Shown here: piece after piece, positions 42,654 to 51,718 of the stretch
How positions within the stretch are numbered: position 1 is the first letter of the stretch
Layout: every line of letters starts with the position of its first letter
NCBI RefSeq assembly: GCF_019059575.1
Contig: NW_024881672.1
Location: forward strand, 310,001-374,000
Source of the DNA: Amphibalanus amphitrite
Lineage: Eukaryota; Arthropoda; Thecostraca; Balanomorpha; Balanidae
Length of the DNA stretch: 64,000 bases
Direction of reading: 5' to 3'
Program-made: the position numbers and the translations under genes
The notes under the pieces: generated by a model
The model's database searches: none
Seen by the model: the letters and a program-made list of their open reading frames with translations, nothing else
Told to the model about the DNA's origin: nothing

Positions 42654-44525
42654 ATGGTGCTTCGGCCGGCGGCCTGGTCGGAGATCGGCGCGTCTGATGT
42701 GATAATCGAATGGGTAACGGATGGGGTTCCCATACCGTTTTCAAGTGAGCCTGAACCAAAAGTATTTTCTAATCCAAGGTTCACTGATACTGAAGTTGAT
42801 TTTTTGAACAATGAACTCATTAACCTGGAATCTAGAGGTGTCGTTCAGAGAGTGTCAGAGACGCCTCACTGCGTGTCCCCACTAAAGGTTGTGCCGAAAC
42901 CTAGTGGGAAGTTCAGACTGATATGTGACCTCAGGTATGTGAACTCACACTGTGATACACCACGATTTTCCTCTGAAGGTATAGATGTTTTACCCGAAAT
43001 AGTACGTGATGCTGAGCAGGCTGTAACTTTAGATTTACGTGACGGATTTTTTCATTTTCAGATCGAGCCACAATATCGCAACTATTTAGGGTTTCAGTAC
43101 GGTGGTTCTTGGTGGGTGTGGTGCTGCTTACCTTTTGGGTTACAATGCTCTCCGTTTTATTTTCACAAATGTATTCGTGCCGTTGTTAAATATTTGCGTG
43201 ATGTCAAATCATTATCCCTCATGGCCTATGTTGACGATTTTTATTTATGCTCCACAAAAGCAAGCATTGATCGAGACCTTGGTGTGTTGTTAGAGACGCT
43301 CAGTACCTTAGGCCTCGCTGTGAATTTTGAAAAGTCACATCTCACGCCCTCGGAGTCGGTAACTTATTTAGGCTTTGAAATTCGCTGTGCTACCGCTTTG
43401 AGCCCTCCTGTAATTACGGTTCCTAAGTGTAAAGTTCGAAAGTTGAAGCAAGACATTTCGAGGGCGCTGAAGCGTAGTTTCATTTCGGCTCGTTTGCTAG
43501 CTCGGATCGCTGGCCGGTGCATCAGCATGCTGGCGGCAGTCTTTCCGGCAAAGCTGAAATTGAGGAATGTGTACCGTCTCCTCCATTCCAGGTCATCCTG
43601 GGAGGCTCGGCTCCTGTGGTCGCCGGGAGCGAGAGAGGACCTGACGTGGTGGGTGTCCTCCCTCGACAGCTGGAACGGCAGGCTGCTGGTGCCGCCGGCT
43701 GTCTGCGAGCTGCAGCTCTCCACCGACGCGTCGGGCTCCGGCTGGGGGGCCGTTCTCTCCACGCCCAGCTGTCAGCTGGCGTCCGGATTCTGGGATCAGC
43801 TGGTGAGCAGACAGTCGGCGAATTATCGAGAGCTATTAGCGGTTTATTTTGCTCTTCGCTCGTTCCGTTTTTCGATAGTTGGAAAAACAGTAGAAGTTCT
43901 GTCGGACAATGTTACTACAGTCGCTCATATAAACAAATTCGGTTCGTCCAATGTTAGCTTAGATAGCATCGCACAGAACATCTGGTCGTTTGCTTTTGAC
44001 AATAACGTTTCGCTGGTAGCGCATCACATTGCAGGTGTCTCGAACACGGGCCCCGACACCCTGTCTCGTATGTCGGCGCGTCATGAGTGGGTGTTGCACC
44101 CGTCCATCTTTCGACAGCTGGACCGGATGTTCGGGCCGCACACGGTGGACCGCTTCGCGGCGGTTGGTACGGCCCTGTTGCCTACCTACAACAGTCGGTT
44201 CGCGGACCCATGCTCGTCAGGAGTGGACGCGCTGGGGCAGACGGACTGGGGCGCCGAGAACAATTGGGTAAACCCGCCGTTTCGCCTGATCCCGAGGGTT
44301 CTCGACGTCATCGAGGCGCAACGTGCCGACGCGACGCTGATCGCGCCGATGTGGCCAGGCCAGCCGTGGATGGCACGCCTCCGACGGCTGTGCACGGCAC
44401 CGCCGCTCCGGCTGCCGCCGGTAACACGTTCGTGTCTCCCTCTATCGGAGCAGCAGCGGATCGAGCCACATCAGAACCGCAGGTGGACGCTGTGCGCCTG
44501 GAGAATCTCTGGTGCACACGGCTAG
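42654..44525 (+). CDS. Ngaro/DIRS-like RT, RNase H and methyltransferase-like domain
   Basis: About 623 residues. The RT reads VVPKPSGKFRLICDLRYVN, then VTLDLRDGFFHFQIEPQYRN (first Asp), CCLPFGLQCSPFYFHK and LMAYVDDFYLC (the YVDD box near residue 191). RNase H has LSTDASGSGWGAVLS near residue 355, YRELLAVYFALRSF, VLSDNVTTVAHI and HHIAGVSNTGPDTLSR. After it comes a conserved C-terminal region, VDRFAAVGTALLPTYNSRF and NNWVNPPFRLIPRVLDVI (NPPF near residue 539). An NPPF/Y motif is the hallmark of N6-adenine methyltransferases, and DIRS elements carry such a domain here. The frame is intact throughout. I chose the ATG at 42654 as the first methionine after the gag stop. Confidence 0.8.
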   Translation: MVLRPAAWSEIGASDVIIEWVTDGVPIPFSSEPEPKVFSNPRFTDTEVDFLNNELINLESRGVVQRVSETPHCVSPLKVVPKPSGKFRLICDLRYVNSHCDTPRFSSEGIDVLPEIVRDAEQAVTLDLRDGFFHFQIEPQYRNYLGFQYGGSWWVWCCLPFGLQCSPFYFHKCIRAVVKYLRDVKSLSLMAYVDDFYLCSTKASIDRDLGVLLETLSTLGLAVNFEKSHLTPSESVTYLGFEIRCATALSPPVITVPKCKVRKLKQDISRALKRSFISARLLARIAGRCISMLAAVFPAKLKLRNVYRLLHSRSSWEARLLWSPGAREDLTWWVSSLDSWNGRLLVPPAVCELQLSTDASGSGWGAVLSTPSCQLASGFWDQLVSRQSANYRELLAVYFALRSFRFSIVGKTVEVLSDNVTTVAHINKFGSSNVSLDSIAQNIWSFAFDNNVSLVAHHIAGVSNTGPDTLSRMSARHEWVLHPSIFRQLDRMFGPHTVDRFAAVGTALLPTYNSRFADPCSSGVDALGQTDWGAENNWVNPPFRLIPRVLDVIEAQRADATLIAPMWPGQPWMARLRRLCTAPPLRLPPVTRSCLPLSEQQRIEPHQNRRWTLCAWRISGAHG

Positions 44526-45523
44526 AGGCACGAGGATGGTCGCGAGCCGCTAGCAACTATTTACGGGTGAGCTTGGCGAGCAGCACACTCGCAACGTATG
44601 ACCGATACATTCGGGATTTCTTTGTTTTCTGCGGTGCTCGTGGAGTATCGTTTCCGCCAGATGATTCCGCTGTGCTGGCTGATTTCTTCATGCACCGGTG
44701 CGGGTCGTCGGACCGGCCGCACTCCACCGTTCGGTGTGTTTCTGCGGCCATTTCAGCTTTGTATGAAGCGTTCGGAGCGGATAACCCTGCTAGGGATCCG
44801 TTCATTGTGAGACTCCTGCAGGCCATCGTTAAAGGGGGCACGCGCGCCCCGATGGTTCGATCTGCAATCATGGATGTTTCGGCGTTCGTCCGCATGTTTC
44901 AGTCTTGGCCAGACAGTGCAGAACTGTCCACCAAACAGCTACGGCTGAAAACCATTACTTTGCTATCACTAGCTTTAATGCTGAGGCCGTCTGACGTCGC
45001 GCCACTGGCTAAGAGGTACGAGTCAAGTACCGGTGTTATCTCTGATTTTGTTATGTCAACGGACCAATTTCAGTTTAACGCGGACGGTTCTCTCGGTGTG
45101 ACCTTTCTCGGCGTCAAAAATGACAGCCAGCGTACGGGCTTCCAAGTTACTTTGCCCCCCAGTCCTGATAGCAAGTTAAATCCTGTGGAAGCACTCAGGA
45201 TTTATCTGGCTCGTACGGAATCGGTGCGTTGTCCGACTACTAAACCGGCGTTTTTAACTCTCGTTAGGCCTTTCAAGGCTATATCTGCTAGCACAGTCGC
45301 TGAAGTTCTGCAACAGGCCATCACTGCCGCCGAAAAGTTTGGCCTGCCGACTGGCCATCGGCCGAAAGATTTTCGGCCGACAGGGGCTACTCGGGCGGTT
45401 CAATTAGGCTTTGACACTGATGATGTACAACGTCTTGGCCGCTGGAAAACACGGTCAGTCTTTTTGGAACATTACGTGCACAACGCGATTCAAAGCTCGT
45501 ACACGGAGCAAATGCTCAAGTGA
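44450..45523 (+). CDS. Tyrosine recombinase of the Ngaro-like element
   Basis: The N-terminal core-binding part reads YLRVSLASSTLATYDRYIRD and FFVFCGARG. The catalytic part has LALMLRPSDVAPLAKR (first Arg), HRPKDFRPTGATRAVQLGF (the HxxR region, His and second Arg), VQRLGRWKTRSVFLEHYVH (Trp in the His/Trp position and the nucleophile Tyr). These fit the R-H-R-W-Y set of retroelement tyrosine recombinases. The ORF overlaps the end of the RT ORF in another frame, and the frame stays open upstream to 44087, so the true start is uncertain. The product would integrate the circular cDNA without target duplication. Confidence 0.8.
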   Translation, partial: AAADRATSEPQVDAVRLENLWCTRLEARGWSRAASNYLRVSLASSTLATYDRYIRDFFVFCGARGVSFPPDDSAVLADFFMHRCGSSDRPHSTVRCVSAAISALYEAFGADNPARDPFIVRLLQAIVKGGTRAPMVRSAIMDVSAFVRMFQSWPDSAELSTKQLRLKTITLLSLALMLRPSDVAPLAKRYESSTGVISDFVMSTDQFQFNADGSLGVTFLGVKNDSQRTGFQVTLPPSPDSKLNPVEALRIYLARTESVRCPTTKPAFLTLVRPFKAISASTVAEVLQQAITAAEKFGLPTGHRPKDFRPTGATRAVQLGFDTDDVQRLGRWKTRSVFLEHYVHNAIQSSYTEQMLK

Positions 45524-45687
45524 TCGTGTCAGTCTGATCAGTCGTGTGTGTGTTCGTCCTTCTAGAGCCAGGCACTTGTGCGATTCGTTCACGTTTTCTT
45601 TTTGTTTCTCTCTCTCTCTCCAGCGTTTATTGCGTTGTTTGTTATAATACATGTAAGGCGGGTCACAGTAACGTTGGTTTTATGAAA
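45524..45687. other. Ngaro-like element 3' untranslated region
   Basis: Contains a (CT)n-like run at about 45607-45621 and ends at the right 40-bp repeat. GGCGGGTCAC at 45658 echoes the GGCGGGTCAG next to the left repeat at 41753, hinting at a split-repeat arrangement. Confidence 0.4.
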
Positions 45688-45727
45688 CCGTAGTTACGTG
45701 ACCCGCCGCTAGTGGAGCTGGTGGCGG
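45688..45727 (+). repeat. 40-bp direct repeat, right (Ngaro-like element)
   Basis: Identical to 41719-41758. Confidence 0.9.
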
Positions 45728-45818
45728 AGAAACGATTTCAGAGCTGGGGGGACCGGCTTTTGGGGCCCTCGAGGAAAAGGGCCCTAGTGTCTGAAAGGGC
45801 CCAAAAATCATACTGCCT

Positions 45819-47023
45819 TTAACCCGGCAGGCGGTGGGCCTACCAGCCACCTTCCGCGCGGTGGGGGGGGGGGCACTTTTTGCCCCCCCCCCCCGTATCT
45901 CCGAAACTACTGGACGGATCCGGAAAATTCAAACGGCATTCGATAGCCCTGTCAAATTTGTCGAGGGAAACCAAATTTCATTGACCTCGGGGTCACCGAT
46001 GACGTCACAGGTCAGGTCAAAGATAAAATGTTTCACCGTTCACGGGGCTTCTAGGGAAAGCGCTATAACACCGAGTAAAACGCATTTTGTCGAAAATCAG
46101 CGACAAGGCGTCAGTTGTCTAGTACATATGTTGCTATTAGAGGTCACTGGTCATACCAGGTCAGGTCACAGGTCAGGTCACCAAAGGTCACCAAGGGTCA
46201 CCACATGAGCCCAACTTAACTAAGGTTATGCGATGCATGTTTTATGGCCAGTTTTTGTTTTTCATTTCCAACTCAATGGTGTTGGTTATAAGACCATCAG
46301 GTACGGTTTAGGTCACTTTCTGGTGGAGGTCAGGTCAAGGTCAGGTCAAAAAAGGTCAAATTTCAAAGTTGATATTTTTGCATAAAATGGGTATCAATTC
46401 GATGCAGCTCGTCACGGGGAGTCTAATGGTGGTCTTTGTTTTGCGCTACGAGGTCTAGAATTGCTAAAAATTGAGTTTGAAAATTTGACGTCATCAATTT
46501 TGAACAGTTTTTTCGCTATAACTTGGCCAAAAAAAGAGGTATCGATCTCAAATTTGGTATGTAGATAGAAGGCGGTAGGGGCTATCACATATATTCCGGT
46601 TTTTTCGAAATTCAAAAAACTTTTTGGATTTTTTGGCTATTATATTCAAAAAATCTACTTTTTGATTTTTGGGGGTCAAAATCCAAAAAATTCGAAAAAC
46701 CGAAATAGCAGTTTTGTAGCCCTTTTAATTTCACACCTTTTATGTCTGACACATTTTTCTGTATCTCTAAAGCTGTAGGCCTGACAGCTCTTCCCGCGAA
46801 ACCTTTCTTTGGGTCGAAAATGGCAAAAATGACGTCACTCTGACGTCATTAGCGGCCAACCTATCATAGCCTTTGGAAAAATTTTTGGTCACCATGTGCG
46901 CTAGCTGCTCCCGGGAGGGTACTGAAAGTTTGGTGACGATCGGCGCAGCGGTTCTCGAGATATATCGAAAAAACTAAAGGGGGGGCAAAAAAATGCCCCC
47001 CCCCCCACCGCCTGGAAGGTTAA
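45819..47023. mobile_element. TTAA-bounded non-coding element, copy 3 (AGGTCA family)
   Basis: Left end TTAACCCGGCAGGCGGTGGG. The right end in reverse complement is TTAACCTTCCAGGCGGTGGG. Subterminal hairpins pair G and C runs around CACTTTTTG (45865-45893) and CAAAAAAATG (46979-47006). About fifteen AGGTCA or TGACCT words cluster at 45980-46025, 46140-46200 and 46305-46360. No transposase is present. Confidence 0.75.
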
Positions 47024-47240
47024 AAAATAACACTTAAATCACACATTTCAGAAGAAAAGGGCCCATTTCATTATATGTTGGGTCCCTCCAGGTCCCCTAC
47101 CGGAAATTGATATCATTGGGCCAGAAGGGGAAGGTCCCCTCCTGTCCCCCCCCCCCCCCGTTTCTCCAGTCATGGCCACATAGATGCTATTCTTCGCGCA
47201 AATGAGTCGAGGCAAATGATAATCGGCCACTTCCTATCAG
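47024..47240. other. No gene recognised; poly-C tract
   Basis: A C run lies at about 47146-47158. Nothing else is seen. Confidence 0.5.
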
Positions 47241-47462
47241 GACTTGGAAAATCCTATAGGAAAGTATTCCTATAGGAAAGACAAATTTTCTTCCTATAGG
47301 AAATTACTGCCAAATTCCTATAGGAAAATCCTATAGGAAAATATTCCTATAGGAAACGCTCATTTCCTATAGGAACCTATTGAGAAATTCCTATAGGAAA
47401 ATAATTCCTATAGGATTCCTATAGGATTCCTATAGGAAACCGAATTTCCTATAGGATTTTTT
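47241..47462. repeat. Short-word array: TTCCTATAGGAA palindromes
   Basis: The palindrome TCCTATAGGA, usually extended to TTTCCTATAGGAAA or AATCCTATAGGAAA, occurs about fifteen times in 220 bp with variable spacers. Single-stranded DNA or RNA from this tract could fold in many alternative ways. Confidence 0.85.
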
Positions 47463-47476
47463 CACTAGGGCGGGCT

Positions 47477-47613
47477 GTGTTCACGGAGCGCTGCCTTGAT
47501 TTCATACTTGTTACACACTACCAGTATATCTCCAACACTACGGTAGTGTGTAACAAGTATGGAACCAAAAGCGCCAACACGGGCAACAGCGCTGGCAGCG
47601 CTCCGTGAAACAC
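47477..47613. repeat. Long two-part hairpin
   Basis: The outer arms GTTCACGGAGCGCTGCC (47479-47495) and GGCAGCGCTCCGTGAAAC (47594-47611) pair. The inner arms CATACTTGTTACACACTACC (47503-47522) and its exact complement (47542-47561) form a 20-bp perfect stem with a 19-nt loop. Confidence 0.85.
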
Positions 47614-47699
47614 GGCCCCGGCCGTGACCGCCAATGGATCGGTATTAACGCCCTTGCTGCCACCTGGTGGTCATTATTAAAAGCTTTGCTCTGTACTCT

Positions 47700-48512
47700 C
47701 CCATTGTTTGGTTTTTGACACCCAGAACACCAGAGTCATTCCGTTGCTGGTAGTGTGCGACGCTCCTGCTAAGTGCATGGTACAGTCATTGCAGCAATTC
47801 AACGGTGACTGTAGTTCAACGGGGTACCTAATGGCACTGCTCGTATTTACCCGTTTGAGCGAGATGTTCCAGTCAGGACGCATTCAGGCCTCGTGCGTGA
47901 CGCAAAGACCGTGCTCGAGACAGGCGTCGAGCACCACCTTGGTGTAATTGGATTCTCACGACTGTTCATGCTGTCATCGTCCCCTTTCATCAAGCTGGAT
48001 ATGGTAGGTAGTTTTGCTGCCGACTATCTGCACATCGTCCTGCTTGGTGTCACCAGGCAGGTGGCTAGCTTGTGGCTCGATCACACTGAATCGGACAAGG
48101 ACTTTTCGCTGCGCACTCACATTCCGGCCATGGACGCACAGCTCTCCAAAATTCGTCCTCCTGACAGTGTTTCTCGTCTCCCGCGCCCTATCAGTCAGGC
48201 CTGTCGCTGGAAAGCATCTGAGTGGCGTAACTGGCTGCTCTTTTACAGTCTGCCACTGCTTAGAGGCATGCTTCCTGGGAAGTATCTCTCTCACTGGATG
48301 CTTCTGGTTGGTGCCATTTACCTTCTCCTAGAGACTGACGTGTCGGTCGGCTGCCTGACAGCAGAGCGGAGTTTGGAGATGTTTGTGTCCCAATTTGCTG
48401 GCTTGTATGGCATGGAACACATGACCTGCAACGTACACTGCTTGCTCCATCTAGGTGCTACTGTGCGACGCTGCGGACCTCTGTGGGCCTGCTCAATGTT
48501 CGCATTTGAAGG
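47700..48512 (+). pseudogene. Second CMC (Transposase_21-type) transposase, left part
   Basis: The text matches 38230-39060: IPLLVVCDAPAKCMVQSLQQ, KLDMVGSFAADYLHIVLLGV, WRNWLLFYSLPLLRGMLPG and GPLWACSMFAFEG. A short deletion removes the CTWC segment near 47810, shifting frame. The match begins abruptly at about 47712 and is cut by a mariner at 48519. It is a separate, more decayed copy than 36991-39700. Confidence 0.75.
48483..48512 (+). repeat. 30-bp duplication flanking the mariner, left
   Basis: GTGGGCCTGCTCAATGTTCG and ten more bases recur exactly at 50878-50907. Both copies are CMC coding sequence. Confidence 0.9.
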
Positions 48513-48894
48513 TTACTTACAGGGTGTCCGGAAATTATTTGCCCCTCCATCAACTCGCCGCCATAATTAATAAACAAAGAGCCCCCGGGTCATAGGCGTC
48601 GCCAGAGATTTTCGGTTGGGGGGGCAAAATCAACTTTTGTGTTAAAACTTGCCTTTCCCCAGTCTTTACTCACTCGTTTTACATATCATTCGACGCGCAA
48701 TGGTGTGATGAATCCGATGGTGACAAAGGTTTTCTTCTAGCAATGACATGTAATTTTTTTACAGAAAAACTCGAAATTTTGAAATTTCATGACAAAAACG
48801 ACTTGTAGAATTATAGTATATAATGGCTGCGATTGCCGACGCACTGCAGAGGGCCCCTGTGTAGACGCTCGACGCTCATGATCATTACCCAGAA

Positions 48895-49050
48895 CAGAGG
48901 CGGATCCAGCTCAGAGTTTTGGGGGTGGGGGCAAACCATAACAGTTTATCGATTCTTTCCATGACTCGTCCATAGGCGTAATGTTAAAATTATGCCGTTT
49001 GGGGGGGGGGGAGAAATGCCCATTTTGCCTCCCCCCTGCATCCGCCACTG
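48895..49050. mobile_element. hAT-type MITE, 156 bp
   Basis: The ends CAGAGGCGGATCCAG and, in reverse complement, CAGTGGCGGATGCAG agree at 13 of 15 bases. ACCCAGAA flanks both sides (48887-48894 and 49051-49058), an exact 8-bp duplication typical of hAT elements. The interior shares words with 59725-59878. Confidence 0.85.
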
Positions 49051-49389
49051 ACCCAGAAAAAGGTGAAAACGCTCCATTTAGTCGAATCACCCTGCTAAAA
49101 CCTCCATTCACGCATGCATGCAGAGGTTTTACGTGAAATGCATAGGACTTATCCCAGCCACCGATCGTAGCTAAGTTGGGCATTCGGCGGAGAGTCAATG
49201 TCGGTAGTGTGAATCGGAAGTAATTCATCTTTGCTCAAGTGAGAGAAAGTGTTTTGTTCACTCGAGTGTGAACAAAAGTTTCTCGTTTTTCGTGTGAGGG
49301 GAAGCGCTGCAAACGCGAACAAAAACTGTTAAACGGAACCAAAAGTTACGCACGGCATAGCGGCAAGGGATCCCTTAGAGATAGGTTTG

Positions 49390-49920
49390 GGACTTCCAGG
49401 CCATTTCAGGCCACTCAGGGTCAGTGCTGACTCTCAGAAGCATGCTTAGGATCCCGGAGATCGGCGTGGGTCACCTCAAATATTTACGAATTACGTGTAC
49501 GTGGTGCTTTAGGGCTTTCCGAGCCCAAGGTGGGGCCCTCAGAAGCCAGTGTGGGCGGCGGGCGCTAAGAGACTAGGCCCAGGGTGAACCTGGAGCCCTC
49601 GGATAACAGTGTGAACCCTCGGGGTCTGTGTCGAATCCCTAAGGACCTTACGTAGGGACATAATAAACATGTGTTGCGGACCTCAGAGGGACACGTGAGC
49701 TGTGACCCCTCAGATACCGGCTTGGGGTTAGCAAAGCCTGTCGCCTCAAAAGTTTGGCTGAACTATCAGAGGCCAGTTAAAGTTCTCAGAAATGTTCGAA
49801 GGCTCAAAGATCCCTGTATGGGCCCTCAGGGAACATGGACACCAGTGGGACTTTCAGAGGCCCGTTTGGGCCCTCTGAAAGCTTCTTTAGGGCTCAGTGG
49901 AGCTCCTTAGGAGCCTTTGT
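49390..49920. repeat. Short-word array: CCCTCAGAGGCC and variants
   Basis: CTCAGAGG, CCTCAGAAG, CCCTCGG, CCCTCAGG and CTCAGAAGCC recur about twenty times over 530 bp in an irregular, decayed way. Confidence 0.5.
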
Positions 49921-50877
49921 TTAAAGCAAGCTCATGAGCCCTGCGACACTTGTACGGTAATTGAGCCTGTCGGAGACATTTGACGAGAGTTGAGAAAGGC
50001 CCCGAAGATTTCGTTTCACGCTTTGAACGAAAATTGTGTCAGCACTCCAAAACTTATGAAAATCAGCTGTAAAATGTAATAAAGAACGAACTAGGAACAT
50101 GGAAGGAATCACAGCATTGACATTTCCGAGTCTGGACTCGGAGTCTTGAAGATTTGGCGACTGCGAGTCAGACTCTGATTTAAACTGCACGCTCCAACCG
50201 AGTCTGACCTCACAGACATTCTCAGAAAGGTACCCCCATTTTTCCCGACTCCAAAATCTCATCGGATCTGTATCGATCTCAGGGGGTGCCCGGTCCGAGG
50301 TTGGGGGGGGCAAGCTGCCCCGCTTGCCCCCCCGTGGCGACGCTAATGCCCCGGGTCATGCTTTATTTACCGATTTATCCCCTGACCTGTCCCACCCATT
50401 CCCTCATCCGCTTTGGCATTTCATAGATCAAGATGTCCAGTGTATCCGCGCTGATGTTCAGCCACACCTTTCACAGGTTCCTCTATGACCCGTTTCCTGT
50501 GGGAGCTGGCTCAATCTTGCTGAACTCCTCCTTCATGATTTCCCCATAGGTTTTCGATTGGCATTAGGACAGAGGATTCGATTTGACTTCCTACTTCATT
50601 TCAGTCTTCACCATAACTTCAGCGCGATGACGCTTTGTCAAAGAGTTTCTTCGGTCATAGTATACACCACGTTCAGGTGCGAGTTACGCCTGCCAAACAC
50701 TGGCCCCTGTCGCCTCGCAAGTGTCAAGGTCAGGTGACTGGGTTAGGTCATCTGGATAACCGACAGCTGTGGATAGCGTGAGGCACGGTCTAAGCAAATT
50801 TTCAACAGTTCTTAAAGCGCATGGTGGGATTTAGCTGAATGAACAAGGGGCAAATAATTTCCGGACACCCTGTATAA

Positions 50878-50907
50878 GTGGGCCTGCTCAATGTTCGCAT
50901 TTGAAGG
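50878..50907 (+). repeat. 30-bp duplication flanking the mariner, right
   Basis: Partner of 48483-48512. Confidence 0.9.
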
Positions 50908-51131
50908 GTATAATCAAACAGTTATCAAATAATGCACAGGCCCCACACATGTGCCATTACAAGTGGCAAAGACCTTCCTTACCTTTAGAATGACACAAGC
51001 CAAACGCTCTCGGCAAGTGAAAGTGTCCGTTTCTGTGGAAGAGAGAAGGGCTGACACCCTTATCGAGCAGTGGCTCCACCGCGAAAGGTCCTTGGGAACA
51101 GTTGGTCGATCAAGGGAGGGTGTCGTGGGGC
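50908..51131 (+). pseudogene. Second CMC transposase, right part
   Basis: The text PLQVAKTFLTFRMTQAKRSR and LIEQWLHRERSLGTVGRS continues the 39090-39280 region of the other copy. A TAATGCA stop occurs at the start, near 50931. It ends abruptly at 51131 against Gypsy-type sequence. Confidence 0.7.
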
Positions 51132-51368
51132 TTATCTATATATCTTACCGCGTCCCGCCACACGCGAGACCTGCGCCGGCGGACAGGGCAGACAGGGCGG
51201 GGCGCGAGCCCGGGCGCGGACGGCGACGGAGACGGACCAATCATGGTCAGATTCCCGGCGGAGGAGGCGCCTCCCCCGCCGCCGGTGGCAGAGCCCGGAG
51301 TGCGTGCAGAGCGCCCGGAGAGGACTCGCAGGCCGCCGGGCTATTTGGCCGATTATGTGACCCAGTGA
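51132..51368 (+). pseudogene. Gypsy-type pol C-terminus
   Basis: MVRFPAEEAPPPPPVAEPGV and PERTRRPPGYLADYVTQ, then a stop, match the usual last residues of Gypsy pol (R-R-x-R-P-P-x-Y-L-x-D-Y-V). Everything upstream of the last 60-80 residues is missing. Confidence 0.6.
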
Positions 51369-51424
51369 GGGGCACGAGCCGCTGACATTCACTTATGACT
51401 ATGATGTCTCATGTCAGGGGGGAG

Positions 51425-51718
51425 TGTTACTGCGCGCCGTGTCGGAGACGGTGCGTGCGGCAGTCGGCGGCCGGCAAGGAATTGGGCAGCAGAGTGCTGT
51501 GTCAGAGGCCGTACGTGTTGGGGCCGAGAGAGGGAAAGGGGAACGGGAGAAAGGGGGAGATGGCCTTGGTGTGGGGGGGGGGGCTGAGACGGCCTGGTGA
51601 TTCTAGAGGTTGCGCACTGCGTGGATGGAAGTGTGATAGTGCCTAGTGATAAATAAAGACCAGTGGGTGGACACGTGCCTGTGGTACATCTGGGAAAGGC
51701 ACGCGGTGAATTCTTACA
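51425..51718 (+). repeat. Gypsy-type 3' LTR
   Basis: CAGGGGGGAG, a polypurine tract, precedes TGTTACTGCGCGCC. The block ends GAATTCTTACA, giving TG...CA ends and 294 bp. AATAAA lies at 51650, about 70 bp before the end. No 5' LTR is present. Confidence 0.6.

Larger units (their letters stand above)
48594..50347. mobile_element. Element with short inverted ends and terminal G-hairpin, inside the mariner
   Basis: AGGCGTCGCCA at 48594 pairs with TGGCGACGCT ending near 50345. The flanking GCCCCGGGTCAT is present on both sides (48581-48593, with one extra C, and 50348-50359), a roughly 12-bp target duplication. A G-run hairpin (TTGGGGGGGG...TTGCCCCCCC) lies inside the right end, and a matching G run lies inside the left. 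No ORF identifies the family. Confidence 0.65.
48520..50872. mobile_element. Tc1/mariner element, with nested insertions
   Basis: CAGGGTGTCCGGAAATTATT (27-bp end at 48520) is repeated in reverse complement at 50846-50872, with TA on both outer sides (48518-48519 and 50873-50874). On the minus strand at about 50370-50560, fragments such as PIENLWG and EEFSKIEPAPTGN match the C-terminal catalytic region of Tc1/mariner transposases, broken by stops. Of its 2353 bp about 1.75 kb belongs to elements inserted into it. Confidence 0.8.
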
